Origin: Perognathus longimembris pacificus
Lineage: Eukaryota > Chordata > Mammalia > Rodentia > Heteromyidae
Assembly (NCBI RefSeq): GCF_023159225.1
Contig: NC_063181.1
Coordinates: 9,259,606 to 9,323,605 of the forward strand
Reading direction: 5' to 3'
DNA length: 64,000 bases
How positions within the stretch are numbered: position 1 is the first letter of the stretch; each line of letters begins with the position of its first letter. The notes beneath the pieces are model-generated. The model made no database searches and had not been told where the DNA came from. It saw only the letters and a program-made list of their open reading frames with translations. The position numbers and the translations under genes were made by a program. Below are positions 43,124 through 53,600 of this stretch, one piece after another.

Positions 43124-43639
43124 CTGATTATCTATTAGATGGTTGGTCAGCCACATTAACAAACAGAGCTTGTCTCTGGAACAATCTCTTGGGTACTGAC
43201 TGGTTTGCTGTAAGGACTTTTAGAAGTCAAAGCCATCATGGCTACCTGGAGAGGATAAAGATGTTGCACTCATCTCTTAAGTTCTCTTCCATGGTCCTAC
43301 TCTGGACCACCTCTCTCTTCGTTGGGGCATCTTGCTGGCTTACAGTCATATTCTCCATTCATTCCAGACTCCTGACCTCATGGCTAGGATATGATGGCCC
43401 CCTATGTGCCTATAGCTGCACTTAACTCGTCTCATGGTGTTGCAGTTGCCAGCCAATTGTGGATTTATCTATTTCTTCCATTCTATCCATTGCTTCTTCT
43501 TGTATTTGGAGCTCTGTGATTAGCACAAACATAATTGCAGAATCACCTCATGAACTGACTCTTCTATCAATAAGAACTGACAACGCATCCATGGTGCTTT
43601 GAGATCAGCTTGTTTGTCTGATATTGATTTGGTCATTCA
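43124..43639. other. Anonymous DNA
   Basis: No repeat or exon is recognised. The frame at 43189-43425 has no domain. Confidence 0.4.
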
Positions 43640-43726
43640 GCTACAGAGCCCACTCAACTCTCTCTCTCCTTTTCCCCTCCCTCCCTTCCTGTCTGCCTCC
43701 CCCCCTCCCTTCCTTCCTCTCTCTCA
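43640..43726. repeat. Pyrimidine-rich low-complexity tract
   Basis: C/T-rich (CTCCC, CTTCC words) with few purines, leading into a short reversed SINE fragment. Confidence 0.75.
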
Positions 43727-43727
43727 G

Positions 43728-43812
43728 AACCATGGCTAGGAGCCATAATCCTCAGATCTCAGCCTCCTGCGTAGCAGCTGGGATTATAATCATGAGCAAC
43801 TGGTACTCAGTT
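43728..43812 (-). mobile_element. 7SL/B1-like SINE fragment (minus)
   Basis: 'AGATCTCAGCCTCCTGCGTA', 'GCAGCTGGGATTATAATCAT', 'GAGCAACTGGTACTCAG' match the reversed 7SL-like half. The Geo part is absent or replaced by the pyrimidine tract. Confidence 0.7.
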
Positions 43813-43829
43813 CCAGAGCTCTTTTGATA

Positions 43830-44360
43830 AATGTTAGAGTGATATTTTCCCTCTGTGTTCTTAGTTTTGAACTATTTGTGTCTTTATATTTCAAGTGAAT
43901 TTCTTATAAGCAGTAGTTTGTTGAACTTGCTTATTAATGCGACTTGGAAACCTGCCATTTAGTTGGGTATTTTTTTATCACTTATATTTAACATAATTAC
44001 TGTCATAATTGGTTTTAAAACTGTCTTTGAAATTTGTTTTCTTGCTTTTACCACTTTCCTTCTTTCTTTTGGATTAATTTTTCTTATTTAATTTTTATCT
44101 CCTTTGTTGGCTTATTAACTACACACCTTTTTTTTTTTAAGGTAATGGCACTACTTTGTAACACATGTATTTTACCCTTGCAGAGTCTAACTTTGATTTA
44201 TATTGTACCAATTCATGTGTAGTATATAAACTATATAACATATACTCCAATTTTTCTTCTAGTCTTCATACTATTATCTAGTATTTACATTCATGTATAT
44301 AATAAACCCCACAATATAATGTTAGCCTGTTGTCTCTTAAATAATCAATTGTCTTTAAAG
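43830..44360 (-). mobile_element. L1M/HAL1-like LINE fragment (minus), ORF1-ORF2 region
   Basis: Reversed wording: 'TTGTGTCTTTATATTTCAAG', 'TGAATTTCTTATAAGCAGTA', 'ATTGGTTTTAAAACTG', 'TCTCCTTTGTTGGCTTATTA', 'AGAGTCTAACTTTGATTTAT', 'ATTGTACCAATTCATGTGTA'. These correspond to the region between ORF1 and ORF2 of old L1s. Decayed. Confidence 0.72.
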
Positions 44361-45152
44361 GAGATCTACAAGATAAAAATGAAGGCATTTATCTAAGTAT
44401 TTCCTGTTAGTAATGCCTTTCTGGCGTTTGTATAGAGTCTAATATATTTGTATAGAGTCTAATAACATCGCGGAAGCTATAAATAGTGCCTCACAGGGGA
44501 TATAATATTCCTGTAGACTTTGTTCACTCGTTTCCAGTGAGAGCAGCTTAGTGGGGTGAGTCTTACTCAGGATCTCTCATGACATTGAACTTAAGCTGTA
44601 GCCATGACTATGGTCATCTCAAAGTGCTGGAAATACCCCTTCCAAGTTCAGCTGTGTGGATGATGTAACAAGACCTCAGCTTCTTGCTCCGTGGGCCTTT
44701 CCACAGAGCTAAACCCTACCTCCACACAAGTGATGAGAGAGGGAATTGGGGAAGGGATAGATCCTCCAAGGTGGCAGCCTGGTCTTTTGTTTTATAACTT
44801 ACCATTCTCATAGACCATATCTGTGCTATATGCGGTTCATCTCCCTGACTAGCTGAGAACAAAGTTGGAAGACAGCATAGGGCTGTGAAGATCGGAGGTG
44901 GAGATCACCAGACTTCATCTTTCCAGGATGCCCGCCATACCTTGGGCTCCTTGATTCCCAGTAGAAAGGTTGCTGGTTGGGTTGGTTGGAGGGGATGGGC
45001 AGGAAGCACATGGAGGACACTGAAGGGGCATCTTCATCTTCCTGAATGCACTGAGGGCCCATCTGCTTGATTTTTACCCCCACCCCTCTTGGTAGTACCA
45101 CCTCCCCAAATGCTATCTCTTGACAGATTTCTGTCCCAGATTTGATGGATTT
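44361..45152. other. Anonymous DNA
   Basis: Contains an 18-nt perfect direct repeat (TTTGTATAGAGTCTAATA at 44427-44444 and 44447-44464). The minus-strand frame 44826-45287 (153 codons) runs from here into the LTR and has no recognisable domain. No repeat or exon is recognised. Confidence 0.4.
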
Positions 45153-45412
45153 ATACCTGAAAGGATATGTCCCGACCGTCCCAGGGGACCATGCAGAGAT
45201 AATCACAGACAGGAGAAGAAGGTTCGTAAGGAGGTTTATTAGTGGGCCATAGTTCCCACGGGAGAGGGAGCTACATGGCGTCTGCACCTTATCCAGGTGG
45301 CAGCTTCTCTCTCTGGGGTAAAGGGGAAGTAGGTGGGTAGTGAGTAGGAGTGGCTCATTAGGTATGGGTGGATCTGGGGGCTAGTGGGAGGAGCTGAGGA
45401 CCTGACAATACC
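45153..45412 (-). mobile_element. Small solo LTR (minus) with 5-nt target-site duplication
   Basis: On the minus strand the element runs 45407 to 45158: TGTCAGGTCC ... CCTTTCA. It has a TATA-like GGATAAGG, an AATAAA signal in 'CCCACTAATAAACCTCC', and a U5-like end before 'GGTCGGGACA'. About 250 nt, flanked by ATACC on both sides (45153-45157, 45408-45412). Terminal TG/CA and the intact duplication support a retroviral-type solo LTR. No internal sequence. Family unknown to me. Confidence 0.72.
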
Positions 45413-46304
45413 TAACAATACCTAATCTCATGAATTTCCTATGTTAAAAAATTGACATCATGCAAGACTCTGAGTGAGGAAGAAGGCTCAGATGATCCTA
45501 GTAATGGGAGTGGAAGGGTTATGAGGCCAGCAGAGCCAGATGGGACATCTGAATTCTGTCAGCAAAAGAGGACAAGAGTCTCCCCACTTAGGGCATCTAG
45601 TTGCTTTCAGTGACTTCCGTTACGTATTTTCAGTTTTTTAAAAAAATTTATCCAATACTCATTATGTGCTGGGTGTTTGGAGTACAGCAATAAACAAAAC
45701 ATATACAACCATGCTATGCTAAAACTTTCAGTTAAGCAGGGGGAGAGAGATGGGGAAGCACTAATCAGGTTTGACTTTTCTCATTGCCTTCTTTGCTAAC
45801 TACTAAGACAACTTTGGGTGCCAAGAAAAGCATCTGGAGATCTCCCAATGACCACCTTGTCTTTCTCACAGGCCCAGCTCTTATTTCCTCCTGATCTCCA
45901 TTGTTCAGGCTTTCGTAGAGCTGGGCCTGTGCGGTGGATCCATTAACATAAGTCAACAACTGCCTTGCTCCTTAGAGCTCAGGTGCTGCTTACAGTAGGC
46001 CCAGCTACTCTGAGTCCCTTTTCTTCGCAGAGTCAATATGCATAGGATTAAAACACACACAGTTTTGTTTTACAGTCTCTGGAGAGCCTCAGAGACCTAC
46101 TCTTTTCTGTGTAAATAGAAAAAGGCTGGCTGATGCTTCCTCATCCCTGACAATATTAGAAGCGGGATTTCTTGTTCCACTTCCTTATGGCCAGGCAGCC
46201 ATGCTTGGGGAAAGCACACTAGCTGTGCAGGCTAAGGCCATGGTATGTAAGCATTGCTCAAGGGTGAACGTGTAAGTAAATGGGTGTGTCTCCTTGTGGG
46301 AAGG
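45413..46304. other. Anonymous DNA with a possible ancient repeat
   Basis: Starts with a tandem 'AATACCTAAC' echo. 45650-45740 ('CTCATTATGTGCTGGGTGTT', 'GTACAGCAATAAACAAAACA') resembles an old MIR/L2-type repeat but the family is uncertain. The frame at 45765-45959 is unremarkable. Confidence 0.4.
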
Positions 46305-46432
46305 TTACACTTAGCACAGTCACTCTGAGGAGTCAGTAAGGGTTGTCATCTTCTTTTCAGGCGAGGAAAGAAGCTGAGAGAGGTTCCTTTATGTGTCTAA
46401 GGTCTCACAGCTAGAAACTGGTTGCATTAAAC
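46305..46432 (-). repeat. MIR SINE fragment (minus)
   Basis: 'GTCATCTTCTTTTCAGGCGA', 'GGAAAGAAGCTGAGAGAGGT', 'TTATGTGTCTAAGGTCTCAC', 'AGCTAGAAACTGG' follow the reversed MIR core. Confidence 0.7.
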
Positions 46433-47004
46433 ATTGCACTAGAGGAATCTGTCTCCAGAGATGCAAGGAGTCAGGATGCCTGTTATCCAAAGATTTCTTT
46501 CTAGAGAAAGAAGTCACCAGGTCCAAGCAAAGAAGAGGGCAAGGAAAGGGAAGCAGCGTCTCCAGCCTGGAAATGCTCCTTCAGAGGGTGGGAGACTCAT
46601 ACTAGTAGCAGGGGCTTTGGAGAGAGCTGGGGAAAATAAGAACAGGTCTTTGAAACCAGGAAGATCAGCCTCATCAGGCTGATGGGGTCAAGTTGTCTGA
46701 CTTCTCTTTTCTTATGGGACTGTTGTTTTGGTTCATGGAGATGAGGTCTGTGTCTGATTTTGCACACAGCAGGAATGTGGTCAGTCGTTACTGTGGTTCT
46801 TTCAGGGATTAGAGAGAATGCAGTCAGTGAGGTCAGGTTAGTGGTGTGCATTCCATAGTCGGTATCAGAATCTATCATTCATGACTGTCCCCCTTGAGCT
46901 GTATGTCACTGTGCTTCGGCTGAAGAAAGGCCGTCTGCTTGTCTGCTTACTTATTGAAGCAGTGACATGAAGGAGAGTAGAGAGGTCAGTGTGTTGGAAT
47001 CAAT
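46433..47004. other. Anonymous DNA
   Basis: No repeat or exon is recognised. Overlapping frames at 46393-46682 and 46597-46878 have no domain. Confidence 0.4.
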
Positions 47005-47157
47005 TTGTGAGATGCTCTTGCATAAAATGCAGAGTTCTAGGCCCCATCCCAATCCTATAGACTCTCATGATGAGGTAAAGCAATGCCTGAGAATCTGCAT
47101 ATCACCTGGATGGTGTAAGTAATTGATCATTACCTTCAGGTTTGAGGACCACAATTC
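47005..47157 (+). repeat. MER5-type hAT remnant
   Basis: 'GCAGAGTTCTAGGCCCCATC', 'TGAGAATCTGCATATCACCT', 'GGATGGTGTAAGTAATTGAT', 'CAGGTTTGAGGACCACAATT' match the MER5 order with its terminal 'tgagaaccac' word. Confidence 0.75.
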
Positions 47158-47659
47158 TGACACTCAAAGCTTGTGTTTTATTCATCTTGTGAAGCTGTTG
47201 GGCTACCATTTCCCAAGGGCTTGATTCCCTTCGGACCTTCACAGACTCTCAACTAACTCTGCAAGCATGTTGAACAGTAGCTGTGTTGTACAACTACTTA
47301 AAGATCATTTTTAAAAGTTTATATTAAAAGAAAAATAAATACCTCTGAAAGCAATATCTTACTTTGAGGTGGTTTGGGGAAGAAAGAATAGGCTTGACTG
47401 TTGTTCCCTGACCCGAGGGGAACATGGTGCTCCCTGGATTGGCCAGACACCCCTAGGTCTGGCTGGCCACTATCAGTCTCCAATATACTTAGGATGGGGG
47501 ACTTGCCCCACCTGCAGCTGAAGTCCAGCCCAGGAGAGAGGGAAACCATGTCCCCTGTAGGCCCGTGTTGTTTTTCATCTGTAGCTGCAACCCACCCCCC
47601 TCCTCCTCAGGAGAAAATGACAGTCTTCCAAGGTGATCTATAGTCCCCGCCCCCACCGC
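47158..47659. other. Anonymous DNA
   Basis: No transposon is recognised. A C-rich patch lies at 47646-47663. Frames at 47319-47643 on both strands overlap and are not credible. Confidence 0.4.
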
Positions 47660-48070
47660 CCCTCAAGCTCCTCAGACTCTCTCCAGCAAGCTCGGCTTTG
47701 GGAACAAGTTGTCTTTCGTTCCTGAGGCTGCTGCTGGGCTCCTAGCGTGCACTGTGCTCTGAGGGCTGCAAGGCTTTTCAGTGTTTGAAATGATTATTTT
47801 CCCCCCTCTATGTTGGGTGGAACCAGCCCACTCCATGAGCAAAATCTATAGCTCTGAGAAGTGGCAGAAAATTGGCAAAGCTTAATAAACCTCATGCCTG
47901 ACACGCTCCTGTGGCTATATATCAAAGGGAAAACAAATATATTGACTAATTCCTCTCCGAAGAACATCCATAAATTACAGCTGTTTGAAACCAGCCTGTT
48001 GGGGAGAAAGGTTATGGATGATGTCATTTGTACCATTATAGGTACTATGGTACCAACCTGGCTCTAACTT
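47660..48070. other. Possible conserved non-coding element
   Basis: Single-copy-looking, balanced composition. 47860-48060 carries a TCF/LEF-like word (TATCAAAGGG), a forkhead-like word (GAAAACAAATA), 'CATAAATTACAGCTG' and 'GATGATGTCATTTG'. The combination looks like a constrained enhancer-type sequence. There is no cross-species data here, so this is only a candidate. Confidence 0.3.
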
Positions 48071-49339
48071 TTCCTGTGATCTCTTTGCTCTGAGCGTAGG
48101 ATGGTCCCAGCATTCTAGATCCATAACATTGGGGTGGAAGCAGAACAATACTTTACATTCACTTTCTTGGATTTCCCTCCCACTGAGAGTTCCCTGTAAC
48201 CCTCTTGACAGCCCCATTAAGAAGGGCTGGGCTGCCCAGAGGTAGAATGAAGATGCTAACTATAGACTGGGGAAGCCAAACGGATGCAAGTTTATTACAC
48301 TTGATACTAAACAGAGGGCCTTAAAAAGCCCCCAGGGTAGTTCTGTGTCACTGCCCACCCAGGAGAAGCTTACATGGTCCAAGACCTGTGGCTCCTTTCA
48401 AAGAGTTATGCTGATGGCCTTTCACATCTGGAACTCCCTAAATTCTTAAGGATCTAGGATGAGAGCTCTCGATCAGTGTTTTCTCTCTGTGGCTACATTT
48501 CTGTGTATAAGAGCCATTGCGAGAGTCAGGGGCATACTTGATAATGCTCAATGTAGGCCCAAGTATGGCCTTCATTTATCATAATGGCCACATTGAAAAC
48601 CAGCCCTGCCCTTGTGGTTACCTTAGGCTTCTGCTGTGATCTCCTTCTGACTTGACGGATGAGAAGCTGAGCCCAGCAGGTGCAAAGCAGAGCAAAATGA
48701 CCATCACTGCCCCTCCCTGACCTGCATCCCTTTCACAAAGCCCTGGCGTCCAGCTTCACAGCTTTCCAGCATCAACAGGGTGGTGTGAAGATTCCAGTGA
48801 CCCAGTTGCAGAGAATCTGATTGTGAAGCTGTATGCATGTCTTAAGCCCATACTGTAGTCTTTGTGATGCACCCCATTAAGAACCCTTCGAATTGGCCCA
48901 AAGGCCCATCTGTGGAGGCTGATCACAAAGGCCTTTCCCGAGCAGCTCTTGGTAGTCAAGAGTGCACATCGGTAGTTCTGTCACACCCTCTTGCTGTCCC
49001 AAATGCGTTTCTGAGAGTGGCCCAGTGACATAGGCTATCTGGAGCTTTCTTTTGAAAAGCTATCCAAGGTAACTATACAAGGACAAAGGGGGAGGTTCAA
49101 TGCTTGGGCAGCCCCTCCTCCACCATGTCAGAAAATAGGCTGGAATGAAGCTTCGTGATGTGGCTTAGTTTACTTACTGGACAAGTGCCACTGCCTGGGG
49201 TGTTGGTGGGTGTCACAGTCTCACGGTGTCAGGAAGGGTTCTCACGTGCCCATGAAGGAAGCCTACAGAGGCTCTTCCAGCCGCATGCTGAGCATTTTCT
49301 CCAGTTCCAGCTCTCTCCTGCTCCTCCACAGCAGGTGTG
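48071..49339. other. Anonymous DNA
   Basis: No transposon, exon or RNA gene is recognised. Frames at 48756-48959 and 49155-49361 have no recognisable domain. Confidence 0.4.
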
Positions 49340-49700
49340 GGAACAGAGGCAGCTGTGCTGACGCAGGCCGACAACCCCATGCGTCTGATTGCAGTAATTG
49401 TTGCTTGATATTTTGTATTTGTCTACGTACACCCGACAGGGGCAGCCACCCACTCGGTTTCTCTTGGAAAGCCTCTCGCCCTCCTCCTCTCATACGCACA
49501 TGTTCATACACACAAATACACATGGCCAAAGGCCCAGTTTGGCCCACTCTGGTTTGACTGTATTCAGAAAGCAAAAATAGCTTCAGACTCTCTCATGGGT
49601 GAGTCTGGTTGGACTGTCACTTGCTCCGATGACAGCCCGCGGAAGCCACCCACCTTCTTTCTCCCTATTTCCTTACAAGGTCTAGCTGAGAGCTTTAGAC
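49340..49700. other. Single-copy stretch with elevated CpG
   Basis: About 361 nt with more CpG than most of the window ('GCTGACGCAGGCCGACAACC', 'CATGCGTCTGATTGCAGTAA', 'GTCTACGTACACCCGACAGG', 'CAGCCCGCGGAAGCC'). Several frames overlap (49210-49580) but none has a recognisable domain. Possibly a regulatory element. Confidence 0.3.
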
Positions 49701-50403
49701 GGGGTGGGAGAGCAATTTATGAATGGGCTCTGGCTTCCTACTCTTTCTGTTTTGTTCTGGAATGCCTCCTTTCTGGAACCTCCAGAGCAGACACAAGACG
49801 AAAGAGGAAAAGGACACCTCTAGATTTTTGTGCATTGAGAAAGGGAGGCACAGTTTCTTGAGGGTGAACTAGACCTATTTGCAAGGTGGAAGTAGAATTT
49901 ACTGACCATCTAGGCAGGACAATCACTCTGTAGACTAGGACCTGGCTACTTAGAAGCCAGTCCTGGCAATGTCCCTGACAAGTGAGGCTCAATAGTAATA
50001 CCTTTGCTTTTTTTTTTTATCATTGCCTAATTTTAGTTCTTATTTTATTTTTTAATAATTATACAATAAAGTCAAGAGTTTTGGAAGCATAAACTTCTGT
50101 AAATTTTAACACACACACACACACACACACATATTTGTCTGGCTAACATCACAACCAGGAATAGCATACTTCTGTCACTTCCAAAACTTGCTTGGGTTTC
50201 TCTTGATAGCCAGACCTGCCCCCATGTCTGTCTATCTTCCACCACTACTGCCCTAGTTATTTAGATAATGTTGGAGGGCTGAAAGAACACAGTATGTAAT
50301 CTTTCATTTTAGTTTTTCTCCCTCAGTGTAATGCCTCCATTTTTTTCCTACGTATGTTAACCAAATACTATATCACTTCTACCACATACCTGGCCCTTGG
50401 GGT
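49701..50403. other. Anonymous DNA with (AC)n
   Basis: A short (AC)n run at 50110-50131 and T/A-rich sequence at about 50008-50060. No transposon or exon is recognised. Confidence 0.45.
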
Positions 50404-50502
50404 TTTATTTTGAGACAGGGTCTCCTGGCTACCTTTACCTGGGCTGGGCTCCACACTGTGATCATCTTGTCTCTACCTCCCAAGTATCTGAGATATCCGC
50501 TA
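50404..50502 (-). repeat. B1-like SINE (minus)
   Basis: 'TTGAGACAGGGTCTCCTGGC', 'CTGGGCTGGGCTCCACACTG', 'TGATCATCTTGTCTCTACCT', 'CCCAAGTATCTGAGATATCC' follow reversed B1. Confidence 0.78.
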
Positions 50503-51712
50503 GTTTCTCTTTGATAAGAAAAAACTTCTATCAGCACTCATGTGTAGGTTTATATATGAATCCTGAGTGTTCAGTTTTGCTGGGTAAATATTGAGGTCTG
50601 AGACTGACGGATCATCTGGAGATGTTTAATGGATCTTCAGGAAACTGGCAATTTTGAGAGATTCTATGCTTTTCTTCATTCTCAATATAAGCTCAAGTCA
50701 CTCTGAATGCTCATGAGCATCTGTTTCATTTTAAATAGTAACTATGTGACTTTAACTTCTACATTACTAATGGCTAGTGGTGTTAACAAATTTCTGTGAG
50801 CTTATTTATCATCTTCCTTGTCTGTTTTGAGTTAAAAAAATTTTAAAATTCTGGTACAAAGTCTCCCTATTGGCCCAAGTGGCCCTTTAACTCACAATCC
50901 TGTCTCATTGTCCCAAGTGCTGAGCTGACTGAGTTTTGAGTGTCCTTTATATATTTTGTATAAAGTACTTTGCTGGATATGTGATTTGCAAGTGTTTTCC
51001 CCAAGTCCATTGCTTGCCTATTCTTTTTTTTTTAACAATTCATTTTAAGAGATTTAATTATAGTGTGGCACAATTTACAGTTGTTCTTTGTAGACAATTC
51101 TTTGTAGTTTCATGTCTAAGGACTCTGACAAATTCCAGGTCACAAAGATTTTCTCTGATGGGTTTTTAAAAAGCTCCAGCATTTAAATTTTTGTTACAAT
51201 TATATTTATGATCTATTTTGATTAATTTCTCTATATGGTAGAATAATTAGCTTGATGTTTATTGCTATTATCATTGTTATGTCAACAGTATTTCTGGAAA
51301 AAGCTATAATTTCTCCAATGAAGAGTTTTTTACCTTTATAAAAATTTTGTATTTGTGTGTCGATTTATCTACTTTCTATTATGCTCCATTTATCTACATA
51401 GCTATTCTTTCTTGTATACCACAATGTCTTAATTACTGTGGCCACAAAAGTCATGAAATCTTCTGATCTGATTTTTATAACTTTATTCCTCTCTTTTAAA
51501 ACAATGTTTACAATCCTAGTTATTTTATCTTCTAATGTAAATCTTATAATAAATTTACCTATGTTACAAAATATCTACAAAAATTGTTACTATTATTTGA
51601 TAGGATTGAATTAAAACTATAGCTCATTTGGGGAGAATTGGTATCTTTACTTTGCTGACTCTTCCAATCATGAAGAGAATGAGATTTTTAAAAAATGCAT
51701 TAATGTTTTTCT
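50503..51712 (-). mobile_element. L1M-type LINE (minus), 3' UTR into ORF2, split by a B1
   Basis: Left to right the plus strand goes from 3' UTR ('CTCATGAGCATCTGTTTC', 'TCCTTTATATATTTTGTATA', 'GGATATGTGATTTGCAAGTG') into reversed coding sequence ('GGTCACAAAGATTTTCTCTG', 'TACTGTGGCCACAAAAGTC', 'AGGATTGAATTAAAACTATA', 'TGACTCTTCCAATCATGAAG'). A B1-like SINE at 50833-50932 is inserted, with a 9-nt duplication. No intact frame. Confidence 0.85.
50824..50941 (-). repeat. B1-like SINE (minus) nested in L1, with target-site duplication
   Basis: 'CAAAGTCTCCCTATTGGCCC', 'AACTCACAATCCTGTCTCAT', 'TGTCCCAAGTGCTGAGCTG' are reversed B1, preceded by an A/T-rich reversed tail. GTTTTGAGT occurs on both sides (50824-50832 and 50933-50941). 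Confidence 0.78.
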
Positions 51713-52570
51713 TAGGAGGCTAGATCAATATACAAGAGGCATACTCATATTTACGGTAGCTTTCTCTGTTCACAATAGCCAACATGCCTGATCAATGATG
51801 AATGGATAGAGTATTTCTTAGCCATAAAGAAAATGAAATTATTTCATCTGTAGGAAAATGAATGAATCTGGAGATCATCATATTATGTGACATAACCCAA
51901 CAGCCCCCCCTCCAATTCAATAACTTATGGTCTTGCTTAGTTTTGGAATATAGACGTAGAATGATGATGATGATGATGATGGTGATTATAATAAGGAGGA
52001 GGATAATGATGGTAATTACAATGAGAAAAGTGCAAGAGTTGCTTTCTAGGAGGAGATCAACAGGAGGGTGATGGGAAAGGAGGGAATGAATGTTAAGGGG
52101 TAGAAAGGCTTAAAGTATATTACATCTGTCTATCTATCTATCCATCTATCTATCTGTCAGCTCTCTATCTATAGACATGAATACAACATAATGAAACCCA
52201 GAAATGTTTGTCAAAGGGAAGAAGAGAGGGCTGGGAATATGGCCTAGTGGCAAGAGTGCTTGACTCGTATACTTGAAGCCCTGGGTTCAATTCCCTAGCA
52301 CCACATATATAGAAAATGGCCAGAAGTGGCGCTGTGGCTCAAGTGGCAGAGTGCTAGCCTTGAGCAAAAGGAAGCCAGGGACAGTGCTCAGGCCCTGAGT
52401 TCAAGGCCCAGGGATGGCAAAAAAAAAAAAAAAAGGAAGGGGAGAGGGGGGAGAAAGGAAATATGGTGGAGGGAATGAATTATTTCTAAGTTCATCGTGT
52501 GAGTATATGGAAATATCACAATGAAACCCTCTCATATTACAAATGTATATTAACTCAAAATAAAAACATC
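51713..52570 (+). mobile_element. L1 3' end (plus), interrupted by an IDL-Geo
   Basis: 'TGTTCACAATAGCCAACATG', 'ATGATGAATGGATAGAGTAT', 'TTAGCCATAAAGAAAATGAA', 'ATGAATCTGGAGATCATCAT', 'TATTATGTGACATAACCCAA' is the classical L1 3' UTR order. Purine-rich sequence at 52035-52095 and 52434-52480, and a final AATAAA-type word with an A-rich tail (about 52559-52590), complete it. It contains (GAT)n at 51961-51981, (CTAT)n at 52129-52160, and the IDL-Geo at 52229-52433. Confidence 0.83.
52229..52436 (+). mobile_element. IDL-Geo dimeric SINE (plus), intermediate age
   Basis: ID-like half 'GCTGGGAATATGGCCTAGTG', 'CCCTGGGTTCAATTCCCTAG'. Linker CACATATATAGAAAAT. Geo half 'GCCAGAAGTGGCGCTGTGGC', 'TCAAGTGGCAGAGTGCTAGC', 'CCTGAGTTCAAGGCCCAGGG'. 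A tail of about 16. It carries more changes than the copies at 13385 and 23662. Flanks are purine-rich, so the duplication is only imperfectly visible (AGGGAAGAAGAGAG / AGGAAGGGGAGAG). Confidence 0.93.
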
Positions 52571-52574
52571 ACAA

Positions 52575-53600
52575 AAAGAAAGAAAAGGAACAGTCAAAGA
52601 ATGCACTCATTTAGAAACTGAGACTATGATGACAGAAAGTAGAAACTCAGCAGAATGATTGAGGCACAGTGCTAAGAAATTCTCAGTAAAAATAGGGCAA
52701 AAAAATCAAAGATGGAAAACAGGAATGAGAAGAACTAGAAAATTAGGGGGCCAATGCTAAAAAATGAGATTTGAGTCCTAAATCAAGAATGAAGAAGCAG
52801 GGAAAACAGGATTAAAATAAACAAAAAAAAATGATCTTAGGAAACTTGCCATGCTTGGGAGAGCCAGTGAATGAGCTAACAATGAGAAACCCGCATCATC
52901 ACATACTTTGGAGAAAGTTTAGAACACTGGAATTAAAGAAAATGTTCCAAGTTTCCAGGGAGCAAAAACTGGTCATCTATAGACAAGGGCTAAGCTATCA
53001 GAATGACTTCTAATTTCCCAACCAACAGTAAGTAGCTCAGTAGAAGTTAGGACAAACAGTGGAAGTTTGGACGACTTACATGTTGATACTCCATCCTGTC
53101 AAAAGATAATTATGTGCATTTTCAGACAGAAAATGTCCCAAGGTATTTGCCTCCAAGGCACTGTTTTGTTGTGTGCTTTGTGGGAGAAGCTATGTATGAC
53201 TATATGCTCCAGTGATATAACAAGAAATCATAGTGCTACATAAGAGAGAGGGAAAAAGCACCTTAGGGAATGGTGAAGTTAGACCCTAGCGTGCAAGGAC
53301 AAGTATTCCACAGGTTTCACAGGGAGAGAGTTCTCTAGGGAAAACCATACTGATAGGCTACTTGATAGGTCCAAATAGATCAAAAGAAGAAGCAGAGCTG
53401 GGCACCGAGTTCGTGCGTGAAATGTAATAAGCACATGAAATAGATAAATGAAAAAAAAAGAATAAACCAGGCCCAAACAAAAGCAAAAATAAAAAATGAA
53501 ATCAAGACAAAAGAGAAGCTACACCCAGTGGCTATGTTAATAAAATGACAATGCATCTCCACTGGGAACATGAGCGTTAAACTCATGCCTCACTTTTCCC
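52575..53600 (+). mobile_element. HAL1/L1 ORF1-like LINE fragment (plus), decayed
   Basis: 'TGAGAAACCCGCATCATCAC', 'GAAAGTTTAGAACACTGGAA', 'TTAAAGAAAATGTTCCAAGT', 'GGTCATCTATAGACAAGGGC', 'TATCAGAATGACTTCTAATT' follow an old ORF1/HAL1-type order at about 52830-53060. The remainder to about 53600 is AT-rich and only tentatively part of it. No intact frame. Confidence 0.55.

Noticed and set aside
44826..45287. 153-codon minus-strand open frame
   Set aside because: It overlaps the solo LTR, has no recognisable domain, and its length is compatible with chance in 64 kb of six-frame sequence.
52129..52160. CRISPR-like short repeats
   Set aside because: It is a (CTAT)n microsatellite without spacers; no CRISPR array exists in the window and the genome is mammalian.
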